A stretch of DNA of 64,000 bases. Source: Alligator mississippiensis (taxonomy: Eukaryota > Chordata > Crocodylia > Alligatoridae). Position 1 is the first letter of the stretch; the number at the start of each line of letters is the position of its first letter. The position numbers and the translations under genes are program-made. The stretch spans positions 40,588,001 to 40,652,000 of the forward strand of contig NC_081826.1 of assembly GCF_030867095.1 (NCBI RefSeq), given 5' to 3'. The notes under the pieces are model-generated. The model saw only the letters and a program-made list of their open reading frames with translations, had not been told where the DNA came from and did no database searches. Below are positions 46,433 to 58,759 of this stretch, in pieces.

Positions 46433-47390
46433 CTGCAAGGTAATAACATCAGTATTTTTCTAAGACTCCTAATTAAAGAATGTCAGCTGAAGCATCTTGA
46501 AACATCAGGACTTTATTGCCTAGGAACACTGAACTTCTGTTTCTTTAGTTGTGAAGATGAACTTAAAGCATGGATCTTACAGCTCTCAAGATTCATTTAG
46601 ATGATATGCTGGTTCCGTTTATGCTTCCTTAGTTTAATCTTCAAAAACTATCAGAAAATCTAGAGAATGATTTCATGGACTATAATTGTAAAGCTTGCCA
46701 GGATTGTCCTGTCATGAGCAAAGCCACTGACCAATCTCTCCTTTATTATGCAACAAACATCAGCACAAGTCTTCCATCCACATACAGCTATAAAGTGAAC
46801 TGCAGAAGACGCAAAACCTATCTATCTTTAAATGATCAAAGCTGAATTTTCTAAGCAACAAGGCAAGAGTATTCTGTCTAATTAAAATTTTTCGAGCTCT
46901 CTGAAACAGGAGAGCAATCAGAGATTGCTAATCTTGGCTCAGATAGATCACCTCCATTAGGCAGCTGCTGGTGATGGTCCAATCAGAGCTGGACTACAAG
47001 CTTGGCAGGGGGTGTCATATATGACCTTTTGCAAGCTCCTAGAATACACATGGTTTTTTAATGTTTTTTTAAATAAACACCCTTAAAAGCAGAAAGATTG
47101 AAGTTACACTTCAGCACATGTTCTCTCATCCTGCCCCCCAATCAAAGCTTCATTTCATGTTTCATCACAATTTCACAGTGCGTGCAACAACTATGGCTGA
47201 TTATTAAGTTTGAAAGATATATTAACCCACCTTTGGGGCAAGGTTCACATGCATTCCTTAAAATGAAACTTTGATTCAGTAGCCATAAAGGGAGTGCAGC
47301 AGGACAAGTTTCCCCAAATGGCCACTGATCAGACCAAATTCCATTTTAATCAGTCATATTTGCCTGCAATTTGTAATGAAAGTTGCTTAC

Positions 47391-47582
47391 AAAAGGAATC
47401 CAGAAAGCCATGCCCCAGCCTTTCGGAAGATAGATATCCCAGCCACTTCCCCATCCTGGTCGATCTTCTCCAGCCACTTTCCCTGGTTGCTGAACCAAAA
47501 GTATAGGAATCTTGGATTCCCGAGGACCCAAGTCAAGCCGTGATCCAGGTACTAACAGTTCACTTCTCATGCGGTTTAAATC
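47391..47582 (-). CDS. POP1: POP1 coding exon (POPLD domain core)
   Basis: Flanked by TCATCTCAG and a TTT|GTAAGC donor, the 192-bp exon gives exactly 64 codons: [64 protein letters not shown]. The IPILLxQQPGK block and the [22 protein letters not shown] block are the best-conserved part of the POPLD domain. No substitution of an invariant-looking glycine or tryptophan is seen. Both ends are phase 0. Confidence 0.97.
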
Positions 47583-48569
47583 CTGAGATGAGATTCAAAG
47601 CAGTTAGGAAAATTCTTCATAATTTGGTTAACAATTTTCTTCTTTCATTGAACTATTCCATATACTTACTCAAAGGGATGTTCTTATTACAATCAATAGG
47701 CAGATTCTACACAGGTTATTCTATGTACATTTAAATCTATCTTTACTATAAACAAAAATGGTTTACATCCAACTTAGGATGCCCATAAAAGAAATATTAA
47801 TTGCAGCAGGGTTTTATTCTACTCAAGAGACTGCAGTATTTGCACATCAGGGGACCAGGTTACTATACTACGGAGCAGGTAATGAAGCTTAAGATGATAA
47901 TGTAGAAATGCAAACTTCTAGAAAAACTCATTATAATTCAAACATGAAATCAAACCATTGCCAGTTTTGGTTAGGAAGAAAAGGAAAAAAGGAACTCTAG
48001 GTTACAAACTAATACTGGGAGCCAAAGTCATAGCTACAAATGTAAAAAAAAAAAAAAAAAAATCAGTACTGAGGGGTCCTCGATCATCTATTATTAAAAA
48101 CCACTAGTATCAAAGCAACTAAAAATATACAGTACTTCAATTCTTTAAATATACTGCATCCTTATATTTCCTTGATGTTAGCTCTGCACAGCTATTAAAG
48201 CATTAACGTTGGTGGTCGTATGCACAAATGTTATTATGCACGCAGTAATTTTTATTGTATTACATAAAAATACTTTGGAAGTGCTTTCATTATTTATGCA
48301 AGGTGGTCAATTCCACAGAATGTGAAGCCAGTTCAACATCAAGGGAGTATTCAGACAGACACTACTGTCACACAAATAGACTCTCATCTTAAAAAAAAGC
48401 AGTGAAGAACTTGCAGCCCTGAGTGAATGGAGCTTATGGTGGCTTTAGGCTGTCATTTTGCAATCCTGTTCCTGGGCTGCTCTATGATTCCCAATATTTT
48501 TCAGACAAAATTTGGGAGCTTATTTGTGTATAGTTACTTGACACAACAAAGTGCCATATAAAGATACCT

Positions 48570-48700
48570 GGACCTAGTTCTGAATTAGCTAGTTTGGATC
48601 TGGGAAATGGTCAGTAGCTCTGTTAGCCTGAGTAGGGCGCCAAGTTAGAGCAGCCAGGCTGTTTCCAGTACCCGGTTAGCTAATTCAGAGCCAGTTCCAA
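48570..48700. repeat. Small palindromic repeat, MITE-like
   Basis: CCTAGTTCTGAATTAGCTA at the left faces TTAGCTAATTCAGAGCCAGT at the right; the arms are about 30 bases with a few mismatches. A diverged MITE is likely. No target duplication was identified. Confidence 0.5.
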
Positions 48701-49144
48701 CATATCTGCATAGCATAAAATTGCACTGTACAGGCAGATCCTCAATACTCTGGCAGCATGTCCTCAATACTTTGGCCAGCATGACTCTGGCAACAAGTCA
48801 TAGAACTGTCCACAAGTTCCACAGCATAGTGGGCTGCAGTCCAGACCCTACACGTATGCTTCTCTCCCTCCAATATGTTTATATGCTGTATCTACAGGAC
48901 TCTTCTTCAGTTTCTCTTCTGGCCAGAATCGAGGATTTTAGAGCCCCTTTATACTGCTCCAGCATTTTCACCTGGTATACACAGGCTAGAAGAGGTAAAA
49001 AGTCTTCATTTAAGTTTTTTTAAACAAAAGAAGACTTAAAATTATAGTTTGCTCCTGAGAATGTAATCTTGTTAAGCATAAATTAAGCAATGAATATGAC
49101 TTAATTGAACTATTGTAAGAGTTCCAAACTATACTGAAAAGACT

Positions 49145-49680
49145 GATTATTCCCCACTATTCAGCACTGGTGAGGACACATCTGGAGTCCTGTGTCCAAT
49201 TCTGGGCTCTCCACTATAGAAAGGATGTGGACAAGTTGGAGAGAGTCCAGTGGAGGGCACCAAAAATGGTGAGGGGGCTGGGGGACGTGACTTATAAAGA
49301 GAGACTAATGGAACTGGGCTTATTTAGTCTGGAGAAGAGATCGAGTGGGGCTTTAATAGCATCCTTCAACTACCTGGTTCCAAAGAGGATAGAGCTAGAC
49401 TGTTCTCAGTTGCAGAACAAGGAACAATGGTTTCAAGTTGCAGCAAAAGAAGTTTAGGTTAGATATTAAGAAAATTTCTCTCACCAGGAGGATAGTAAAA
49501 CACTGGAACAGGTTACCCAGAGAGATGGGAGAATTTCCATCCTCAGAGGTTTTTAAGACCTGGCTAGACAAAGCTTTGGCTGGGATAATATAGTTGGGGA
49601 TGGTCCTGCTTTGAGCAGGCGGTTGGACTAGATGACCTCCTGAGGTCCCTTCCATCCCTAATTGCCTATGATCCTATGAC
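49145..49680 (+). mobile_element. CR1 LINE 3' end
   Basis: The frame reads [54 protein letters not shown], followed by a shift into the GLPREMGEFPSS-type region, and then the 3' UTR GGTTGGACTAGATGACCTCC with the tail CCTATGATCCTATGAC. The subfamily differs from that at 58-61 kb but shares its 3' UTR with the short tail at 57973-58058. It lies in a POP1 intron, antisense to POP1. Confidence 0.92.
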
Positions 49681-49850
49681 TCGAGAGAACAGCCTTTATC
49701 TTAGCAATGGAATAGGATTCAACTGGGAAACCACTGCTTTGTGAACTGTACAAAGGGTGAATTTTAAATGCCATTATGTGCACTGGAGATGGTAGATGTT
49801 AACCAGCTTTATTTTGTTTTTAATTTAGTAATCCATATAGTTAAAATTAC

Positions 49851-49966
49851 CTGCTCTAGGAGTTTACTTTCAGTGACGTTCTTACAGATAGTCTGGTCCC
49901 AAATAAAGCTGTGAGCACATTCTACAGGTACACCCTCTAGAGTCAGCTGTGCCACTTTCTCATCGT
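49851..49966 (-). CDS. POP1: POP1 coding exon before the POPLD domain
   Basis: After CTCTTATAG the exon supplies the last two bases of a split codon, then [38 protein letters not shown], and ends at a phase-0 GAGCAG|GTAATT donor. LEGVPVE-C-x-HSFIW is a strongly conserved POP1 motif. The preceding exon must end with one base of an aspartate or similar codon. I searched for it by eye between 50 and 64 kb and did not find it, so it presumably lies to the right of the window. This is therefore the first POP1 exon that can be placed here. Confidence 0.95.
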
Positions 49967-50639
49967 CTATAAGAGAAAAGGAACCTTCATACAAAAACCA
50001 CGTTATCATCTTAGATATGCCGCATAAAAGGGAAATACAAGTGAAAGGGAAACAAGTTGAGAGTCTATAGTTATGGGAATGCAGAGGATGAAAATCCTTA
50101 ATCTGAAAGATCAAAACTTCCAAAAGTATCTTAGATTTTTTTAAATAGAAATTGAAGCTAAAATACTTGTGGGTAGCTTAGATCTGAGAAACAATTTTAG
50201 AGGATTGAGCAACTAATTTCTTCATCAAAGGGCATTTTGTAACACAAATCTGTTGCCAAGTTCGGCAAAATGAATCATATCCGTAATAATCAACTGGCAG
50301 ATCTTCATAATCTGTTCTGGAATTTGTAGAACCACCCATTTAGTAAAAAAGGCTCAGGTTTACTGGGTATGGGAGACAAGGAAAAACACCCTACCATGAA
50401 GCCTACATCTCAGATCAGCAAAGTAGTAATGTAACTGAGAATGATTTTAAGCCTCTAAAACATGTTATTAAAATATTATCAGTAAATACTCAGTCACTAA
50501 CTGGCTGCTTAATCTGTTGTTTTTATGCATTCCTTAGTCTATAACCTTTCAAACTGTAACTTCTTTGCGGCTGGGACCAGGTCTCTTCTATGTTTGCATA
50601 CTGTCTAGAAAGTTGAAGGAACAACTAGAAACAAATAAA

Positions 50640-50830
50640 TGGTATTCTTAGCTCTGCCACTGACTTATTGTGACATCTTGGTTGGCTCAGCCATTCTATC
50701 CCTCAGTCACTTCTCCATGGCTCATCTGCAAAATGAAGATTCCATCATATCCCCCACTTTCTAACACGTTTTGAGAGGTATGAATGAAAAGTACTGGAAT
50801 ATGGTATCATTACATTAATGCACATAATAT
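50640..50830 (+). mobile_element. MIR-like SINE
   Basis: AGCTCTGCCACTGACTTATT, TGTGACATCTTGG, CCTCAGTCACTTCTCCATGG and CTCATCTGCAAAATGAAGAT follow the MIR core and 3' order (CTCTGCCACTTACTAGCTGTGTGACC, then CCTCAGTTTCC, then CATCTGTAAAATG). The 3' part with a TTGAGAGGTATGAATGAAAA-type end is also MIR/L2-like. The 5' tRNA-related part is missing or unreadable. Confidence 0.75.
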
Positions 50831-53800
50831 GGCAACCAGCAAGTACCTCCCTACCAAAACAAGATATTCTTGCACAACGAAGCCATCACAATTGTTCCAT
50901 GACTGAAACATAAGAGACTTAATTTTACTGTCTATGGAACCATATTTGACAAGATGAAGGCAAGTGTAAGGGAAACTCCCAATGAATCTTCAGAAATCGA
51001 TTAGCTTAAAAAAAATTCTTTAAGAAGAGCTTGAATTTTTAAATAATTTCTTAAAATGCATATAATTTTTCTGTTAATGCTTAGAAGAAAGTAGTTAGAA
51101 GAAAAGTGTGGCACTGACTGTACACAGCACGGTCACATACACAAAGATAAAAAAACTTTTAAAAATGTATCTATTATCATTTTAATGTGCTATTTGAACT
51201 ATGAGACATGTGACTTTTAAACTGGCAGTATCCCTTGAAGAATTATAGAGCTTACAAGTTGAAACCTGCTAAGCATTTCTGCACGTAAGTTATAATTTCA
51301 AAGGAGACGCACAAAAATAATGATCAGGTTGGATTTGCCAGAAGTTGGAACTGCATTCTTTAAGTTTGAGAACATAAATGCAGATGGCTCTGTTCTGACA
51401 TGGGATCTTTTTCATATCTGCCCCAACAAAATAAAGGGTTGGATGTCAAAGAAACACAAATATCTTCAGGAATTCCAAAGAATTTTAGGAACAGACTCTA
51501 TTTGCTCAATTTCTTCCTTCTGCCTGGGCTGATAACAAAAGTAGCCATGATCACACAAAAACAAAGGTAAGCAAGATAAATCTCCTACTTTCCCTCCCAT
51601 AGCCAGTCTCCTGAAAATCCATTTCTCTTTACATACTGTCCAAGTGCAATCTAGTTCATTCCCTTGTTGTTGCTTTACTTGATTACTGTAACTTTTTTCC
51701 ATCTTTTTTTCCACATATACCTCCATTTAAGCCATTACAGTTTATGCAGCTACATCCATGTCAAACCTGAAACACCTGACTACTTTCTAAATTCTAACTA
51801 CAATCAATCATCTTATTTTCAAGAAGCGCTCTTTCAACTCTCCATTCCTTCTTCCTCCCCTAACTCCTTCTAAGTTCCCTTTTGCTGTACCCTAAACAGA
51901 CACTAAACTAGAGAAAGTGATTCTGAGCTCTTCAAATTACAGTAATTCTGAAACTCCTTCACAATTTGAACATAAGCGGGCCTTTCTGATTGACTGGCAA
52001 GGATCGCGCATTGTCAAGAATACCCCATGAAACATGGGGCTGGCTTTTCCGCTGATTTGGTAGTTATGACAAAACCTGGATAAGATTAGGCTATTACTGC
52101 ACTTCTCAAGCAATTTATACCTTAGGGGAGTCCCAAACTAGTATGGGTGATCCTGGCTCTCCTAAGGCAATAGCAAAACTCTTACTGACCCTAAAAGAGC
52201 CAAAATTATTTCCCAAGTTCTTGTTTTTGGTTGAATTGAACAATATGTTTCCTTGGGGTAGAGCTGGCTTGTGGGGACAGCCTAGGAGGGGAAGTAAGGG
52301 GGTGGGAAGACTCCATTGCACGTGAGGTAAGGGATGGGGACTAGGTTGGAATAGTAGGGAAATGTTTAGTTTACAGAGGTATTGAACGTGGGTTGGGATG
52401 CAAGTTTTGACTGGGCGGAGGTGAGGGAGGTATCTTTCTGGATCATAGGAGCAGAAGAGGGTGGGGTGGGCATTGTTTGAAGTTCAGAGATTTGGGGAAG
52501 ATGGGGAGAAGAGGTTGTTTTGTTTTACTTTCTTATTTTTACTCTTTTATTCTGTTTCTATTTTGTCTTTTATTGAAAGGTGCCCTGAGCCTCTTTGGGA
52601 AGGGCTGCCTATAAATCTGTTAAATAAATACATACATAAAATAAAATCAGTATTTTCTAACCATCTTAACTTTGTCTTTTCTCGTTGCTTCCTAAGTTTG
52701 GCAACACCCCCTCTGTCTACCAAGTATCCTGTCACTCTAGCATAAAACCCAGTTCTCTCACCAACTCACTATTATCTCTTTACATCCACCCTCTCCTTGT
52801 TGTATTTTGTCTGTGTTCTAAGTTAGTGGAGACAAGAACTGTCCCTCAGTTGATCTATCCTACATGCCAGTAGTTTTGCCAGCAGAACACAGGCGGGTCC
52901 ATATACAGAGCCCCCTTGGGGCATGCCTCACCAACCACAAGGCTTCTGCTACTCCTTTCAGAAACAAGGCCTTCCAAGGTGCATGTCATCCTTGCTGATA
53001 TACGTGCTATAGTGGAGCAACATGAAGCTGGTAGAAGCCACCCAGATGTGGATGTATTCTGGCAGCTCTTGTGTGGTGGCTGCTGCCTGCTGGTAGAAGT
53101 TCTGGTGACAGACGCAGCCTAGTGTAAACAAGGCATACATCTATTTTCTGTGAAGCCCTGTGCACACCCAACTCAATCCTAACTGGATATATATATAAAA
53201 CTACCATGTGAAGTCAGAAGACATTGTTCTTATCGAGACGGTCAACAGATAAAATGCATGTGAAATTCACAGGAGGGTTCTGTTCTAGAATAGATTTCAT
53301 TTTCTTCAGTTCTTGGGTGTTTGATAGGGTTTTTATTTTGTCTTTTTAATGGACATGGGTTAATGTATAAATTTACTTTTCGTTAGACAAAAAGTGATGA
53401 TAGTGGAAGTCAATCACAGGAAACAAATGAAAAAAAAAAAAAACTGGGCATCTTATTGGGTGCCAAGAACTCATTTTAAGCTCAGTTGCCAGTACTTTGC
53501 AGTAAACCTTGAAGAAACATCTGGTTAGTTTCTGGAGCAAACAAGGATGAGAAGTCAGTAAATTTAGGGTTGCCAAAGGATATTACCTTGGGATTTTTTC
53601 AATATCACTAATTTCTGTTAAAATTGACAAAATTGTACAAGAAAAGGTAGAATCCATATAAACAGGGTAAATGACAGCACTTCTTTGACCAGCTTAGATA
53701 TTCCTGGAGTCCAAGCTTGGGAACAAGGTAGCCTATGTTGGGCCTATTTTACTGGAATGGTGGCAGGAGTCACTGCTGCAGGGAAAAGTGGTTACTTATT

Positions 53801-55740
53801 TCTCAAATAATTGGTAATAGTGTCAGCACTGAGAGTGCTGGCACTGGGGGAGCCAATGGAGTCATCAGCACCAGATTTCTGAGATCAGCACCAGAGTCGT
53901 CAGCACTAACGCAGATTAAGGGGCTAAAGGAGGCACTGGAAGTAAAAATAACAACTGTCTTGATGAAATGGTTGAGTCCTGGAGCATTTTTTTGCTCATT
54001 TCTTATCTAATATAAATGCCTGCTCCTTAAGGCACAGACAGATGGCTGAGGAGCTCTATATGGATTCCAAACTCTGCTTTTACTCTGCACAGCTAAGTAC
54101 CTCTTAATGGGCTTACGGTCAAATACGTAGACATCTCTAAGAGTGAAGATTTTTGCCCAATGTTCACTTTGAGAAAGATCTTCATTTTATGAGGGTCTTC
54201 ATGATATGCCTTTCACTTAAGCTAATGATACATCTCTGTACCCATCATTTAGACATGTTACTGGTCTCACAGACTAAGGAGTTTTTGAAGCTGCATCTAA
54301 AACGGTTAAGGCAGTACCAGAGTATTACTGTGGGAGACTGAAAAAGGCTCTTCTTCAATAATGGAAAACAAAGAACTAACACTAAACTAGCTGCCAATAG
54401 CTACATACAAAAACTGAACACAAGCACTGGCTGATCATACTTACCAGAAGTTCTGACTGATAACAGACCCAGCTGATGAGAAGAAACTGAGAGGGTGTTG
54501 GTATACTTTTAAAACCTGAGTTGGTAGCATGAAAACACCCCAGACAAGTGATGGCCTAAAGGACACAGCTAACCATGAGTCTCTGGTCAAATGCCTTTGG
54601 CACATATGCACCAATGATAGACTATGTAATCATATAAGCACTCAAGGAAAAATAGAGGTTTAAATCAGATGATCTTAAAAGTGTTCAAGTTTTATCTTCA
54701 ATTTGTTAACATGTAGCACCTACAGGAGAGAACTAGTCAACAGTTTGTTTTGAATAGTACTTGAATAACAAATAGATAGACACTATTCTCACTTTACTAT
54801 GCAGCAATCAGTGCTTTAGTTTCTCTAAGGTGATCAGTTTATCTTAGAGTCTGAATTCAAAGACATGCTAAAATATGAAAAGTACTTCATACAAAGTTCA
54901 AAGATTAAAGACTGATTAAAGCAAACATAACCTCTGTTAAAACACATAATGACCATTTCACATGCTTATGGACATGTACCACCTTGGACTGAAATCTCCA
55001 GATGGCAAAAAGGGGGAAGGAGAAAGATAGTTTCCTTTCTGCTTATATAAAATGAGATGTCAAAGGTATTGTCAACATGCAAAAAACTAAAATATTTGGT
55101 CAGGACTGTCAAGAGTCTCCAAAGGTGAGAGAAAAAATTTATGTAGTTCTGGGACATGTCAGATCAGAGAGTTACCATGTTCAAAGAAACCATTTAACAA
55201 GAATTAAAAATGCATACAATTGAGAAACAATTACAGGTTTGACCTAAATCAAGAGAATCAAAAGAATCACAGCTCTACTCAGCATTGCACAGCTCCACAA
55301 GGACAAATGTCGGAGAAACTCACCTCACTGTGAATAGAATGTACTGCTGTGGAAAGACTAAAAGAAGCCGTATTTTCCTTAATGCAAGATGTACCACATG
55401 GGCAAGGTGGCTGAGAAGAGCTTACTGAACCCCTATATAAAATGAAAATAGACTCGGGGCTTCTTTCATCGCTGGCTGCTGTGGAGATGCAGAGACATAT
55501 ATAGGAAATAAGATGCCCTGCTTCTCAACTACCGGGAAGCATAGATGTATAAACAATGCCTCAATGAAGGCAAATTCAAATATAGCACTGGTGTATGCTT
55601 CCTCAAAATCCCTCTGTACAATTAATATGATGAGGGTGGCAGTAACTGAATTATCATATTAACCCAATTAAAAGATGAGGTTTATTTTTCCCATTTAACA
55701 TGAGGAAAAAGACCTTTGTCTTAGAATTGAGTATGAGGTA
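50831..55740 (-). other. POP1: POP1 intron without a recognised exon
   Basis: The sequence is AT-rich, with TTTTATT-like runs and no POP1 motif on the minus strand. A GC-richer patch at 52.87-53.13 kb with a GTGTAAACAAGGC end may be a decayed MITE. The exon-like minus-strand segment at 55324-55432 is discussed under rejected items. Confidence 0.5.
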
Positions 55741-55744
55741 GCAT

Positions 55745-56335
55745 GGGGCAGGCAGCTGCTGCCTGTCTCCAACCGTCTCTGCACCCCTCACAGTGCTTCT
55801 CTTCCCCTCCATCCTCGCAGGCTGCAACCCTCCCATGCCCTTACCTTTGTTCAGGTGCTGGCAGCCTCCAGCTCTGCACCAGCCTGGAACACAGCCCCAG
55901 CCTGGCTCTATGGCAGTAGTGCTGGCTACAAGGCCAGGCTTGGACCATGCTCTATGCCCTTGGCTGCAGAGGGGATGGAGTCTGCTGGGGCCAGAACAGA
56001 AGTAATGGGGAAGTGCAGGGAGAAGGAGGATCAGGGACCAAAGGCTACAGGGGGCAAGGACCTGAGGCTGCGAGAGGCAGGCACAAGGGTGGTATGTGGC
56101 ACTTGCCCCTTACTGCCTCCCCCCACCACCACTTCTACTGCCTATCCCTCCACCACCTGACCCCATTACTTCACCCTTCTCATGCCCTGCCCCAGTCCTC
56201 CAATAATTAGATTCTATACATTAATTTTTTTTTTAAGTATATACATTTTCCATGAATAGAATCTAGTTATTGGGGGGTCATCTTCAATTCAGGGCCATCT
56301 TACATTCAGGTAAATACAGCACATCTTTGGCAGAT
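55745..56335. repeat. GC-rich repeat block with a transposon-like right edge
   Basis: A GC-rich segment (55745-56215) is followed by an AT-rich stretch and by GGGGGGTCATCTTCAATTC and CATCTTACATTCAGGTAAAT, a phrase I associate with the end of a vertebrate DNA transposon (TATTTACCTGAATGTAAGA on the other strand). Near 55705 the words ACCTTTGTCTTAGAATTGAG recall the same family. The ends are unclear. Confidence 0.35.
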
Positions 56336-56486
56336 GTTTCTGTTTCCAAGGAGCTAAATGGATGTTTATATTTAACAAATATGCTTTGTGACCAGCCAAT
56401 TAGAGCAAGTGATATTCCAGTTAGAACATTTAAGTTGCTGTTATGAAAAAAGGTTCCATGTTCAAGGTTGAGGATGTGGTACAGAA

Positions 56487-57081
56487 TAGGGCCTTGAGAA
56501 GCTTCAGTCACTGATTTGATTCGGAGATTTTGCCCGATTTGGCAGCAAATCAGGAGACCCGTTAATCTCTCTGAATCAAATCAGAAGCCTCCAATTCAGT
56601 TCAGAGAGATTCGACGATTCGGCCATAGACACAGCTTTATATGTTTTTTCTACATACCTTGAGATACAAGGCATGGCTTGTGAACACTGAGATGGTGGGG
56701 CAGGTGGAGTGTCCCACGGGAGCGCGAGGGGGTGGGTGTCCCCAGCATACTTGGCAGCGGACCTGAAAGTGGACCAGAAGTACTTCCAGTCCACTTCCGG
56801 GTCCACTGCCGAGAGCGCGGGGGATCCCCCCCACGCTCCTGTGGGATGCTCCATCTACCCCACCATCTCAGTGTTCACAACCCATGCCTGGTACCTCAAG
56901 GTACATAGAAAAAACATATAACAATGTGTCTATGGCCGAATCGCTGATTCTCCAAATCAGAATCGAATCTTCAGATTCGGCTGAATCGAATTGGGACAGT
57001 GATCTGAATCAGTGAATCAAATCACTGTTCCCCGAATCAGGCCAAATCCAAATCGAATACTGCCCGCTTTGAACACCCCTA
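56487..57081. mobile_element. Fold-back hAT-like element, copy 3, with perfect 8-bp target duplication
   Basis: The element starts TAGGGCCTTGAGAAGCTTC and ends TTGAACACCCCTA, with GTACAGAA on both sides (56479-56486 and 57082-57089), an exact 8-bp duplication. The inverted arms carry ACACAGCTTTATATG and CATATAACAATGTGT, and AATCGAA/TTCGATT runs. The GC-rich core holds the GGACCAGAAGTACTTCCAGT palindrome shared with copies 1 and 2. It is shorter than copy 2 in the core. No protein is encoded. It lies in a POP1 intron. Confidence 0.88.
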
Positions 57082-57679
57082 GTACAGAAATGACTTGTTG
57101 AATTGAAGGCATTCAGAGATATTTTATTTCTTCTCAGCTCCTGAGAAAGGCAATACTTGAGAGATCCACTTAAAACTTTCTTGCAATAGCATAAAATGTG
57201 GAGTTTATTTTATCCCTAAGAAGAAGCTCTTAACTATCCTTCAAAAAAATTACAAAACTATTTTTGGGTGCTAAGTTTGAGAAAGCCACTAAGAAAATTT
57301 AAATGCATAAGAGCATTTAAGAGACCTGTCAGCGCATGTATTTTTAGTACCTGCTGATTATCTAAAGCCAGGTACAAACGTTCATTTCTAGACAGGTTGC
57401 CAGACCAGCAACCCTCCAAGAACCCTGGGTGAATGCGTGCGCAGTAAAATTGGTCTAACAATTAAATGTGCAGCCTTTTGTAAATAACAAGAAAGACAGG
57501 GTCGGCGTCCTAAGGACATCATAAGTTAATTTACATATTGCCCAATGTGATATTATAATCGGCACAAGAATAGTATACAATGAAGGAAGTACAGCATTTC
57601 CCTTGAGAAAAGAGCATAATAACTGTTGTATTTTGATATTATTCAATTAAGATCAATTATATTTATATACTTTTGGCTA

Positions 57680-57972
57680 GGATGCAGAGCTGACTCAAGT
57701 GGGGTGCGGGGACCAGGGCAAATCAGCCCGTGTGGGGCCCTGCTCCCGCTCTAATCCCACGGGCCCTAGACCCAAAGAAGCTGCCGCCGACATTGACAGT
57801 GGCAGCGGGGAAGGAAGCGGGTAGCGAGCAGCTGGGCGCGAAGCCCCCACTCTGCTCAGCTCCACGCTGCTGCTGCTCCACCTGGCTCTGCAGGGCCCCC
57901 CAAGGCGTGGAGTCCGGGGCGGTCGTCCTGATTCGCCCCCCTCCCCAGGGATGGCTCTGCTGGGATGACTGA
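57680..57972. repeat. GC-rich block of unknown family
   Basis: A CpG-bearing GC-rich segment starts near GACTCAAGTGGGGTGCGGGG and stops abruptly where the CR1 tail at 57973 begins. It looks like part of an interspersed repeat, but I cannot name it. An 80-codon frame over it has no similarity. Confidence 0.4.
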
Positions 57973-58058
57973 GTAGGGGATGGTCCTGCTTTGAGCAGAG
58001 GGCTGGACTAGATGATTTCCTGAGGTACCTTCTAACCCTAATTTTCTATGATTCTAAA
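57973..58058 (+). mobile_element. CR1 LINE 3' tail
   Basis: GGGATGGTCCTGCTTTGAGC, GGGCTGGACTAGATGATTTC, and the end TTTTCTATGATTCTAA match the 3' UTR of the CR1 at 49.6 kb. This is an extreme 5' truncation of about 85 bp. Confidence 0.85.
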
Positions 58059-58162
58059 TTTACACTTTCTCCCTCCACTCCATTTCCTCCCCCTCCCCCA
58101 TGATTATCATAGAAATGAAAGTTATATTTGAAGATTTCAAAAAGAAGTTTGATCTGTGGCAC

Positions 58163-58594
58163 TTTGATCTGTCTCTCCCTGGAACGTGGATTCAGAACAT
58201 GATGGAGATGATCCCGGCCCTCATCCAGCCCACTGATTACCACCCCATGGTCCTAATCCATGTGGGCACTAATGATGTGACCAGGAGCAGTTCAGACCAC
58301 CTGATGAAGGACTATCAAGCGCTGGGGGACAAGCTGAAGGAGATAGGGGCACAGGTGGTCTTCTCATCAATCCTTCCAGTGAGCAGAAGTGGAAGACGCC
58401 ATGAGACCTCCATCTGGGACGTCAGCTTGAGGCTTCGGGAATGGTGTCTCATGTCGGGCTTCAGCTTTCTGGACCACAACCCTCATGTCAGAATGAGAGA
58501 CATGCTCGGGTGGGATGGGCTTCTCCTCTCCCCCAAAGGTAAATGTTTGTTCTCTTCCAAGTTGGCTGATCTCCTCCAGCGGGCTTTAAATTAG
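58163..58594 (+). pseudogene. CR1 ORF1, SGNH-type esterase domain
   Basis: Many CR1 elements carry an esterase-like domain of the SGNH hydrolase fold in ORF1. The frame here reads SLPGTWIQNMMEMIPALIQP, then MVLIHVGTNDVTRSS (block III, GxND, intact), QVVFSSILPVSRSG, and near the end MLGWDGLLLSPKGKCLFSSK before the stop at 58594. The catalytic block V of the family reads DG-[IL]-H-LS; here the histidine is leucine, so the esterase would be inactive even if expressed. The GDS block with the nucleophile serine lies upstream of the truncation and is missing. Confidence 0.85.
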
Positions 58595-58759
58595 GTACGT
58601 TGGGGGAGGGGGAGGAAGAGGACCAAGGGATCCACAGAACACCAAACCAAGAGACACCCACAAGAACAGCCCAGCCAAGACAGGCGACGAGCACAAGAAA
58701 TACCCAGGTAAGAGACAGGGGCCTGGACAGTCTGGGGATTGTGGGGGAGGTGCATATTC

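Noticed and set aside
54437-54500. Possible short minus-strand exon ending in a GTAAGTATG donor
   Set aside because: It is only about 42 bp long, none of its frames resembles POP1, and such splice-like words are expected by chance in an intron of this size.
55324-55432. Minus-strand segment of 109 bp with a TTATATAG acceptor, a GAG|GTGAGT donor and one open frame of 36 codons, considered as a POP1 exon
   Set aside because: The open frame ends in phase 0, but the next POP1 exon needs one carried base; in the required phase there is a stop. The residues match no POP1 motif that I know.
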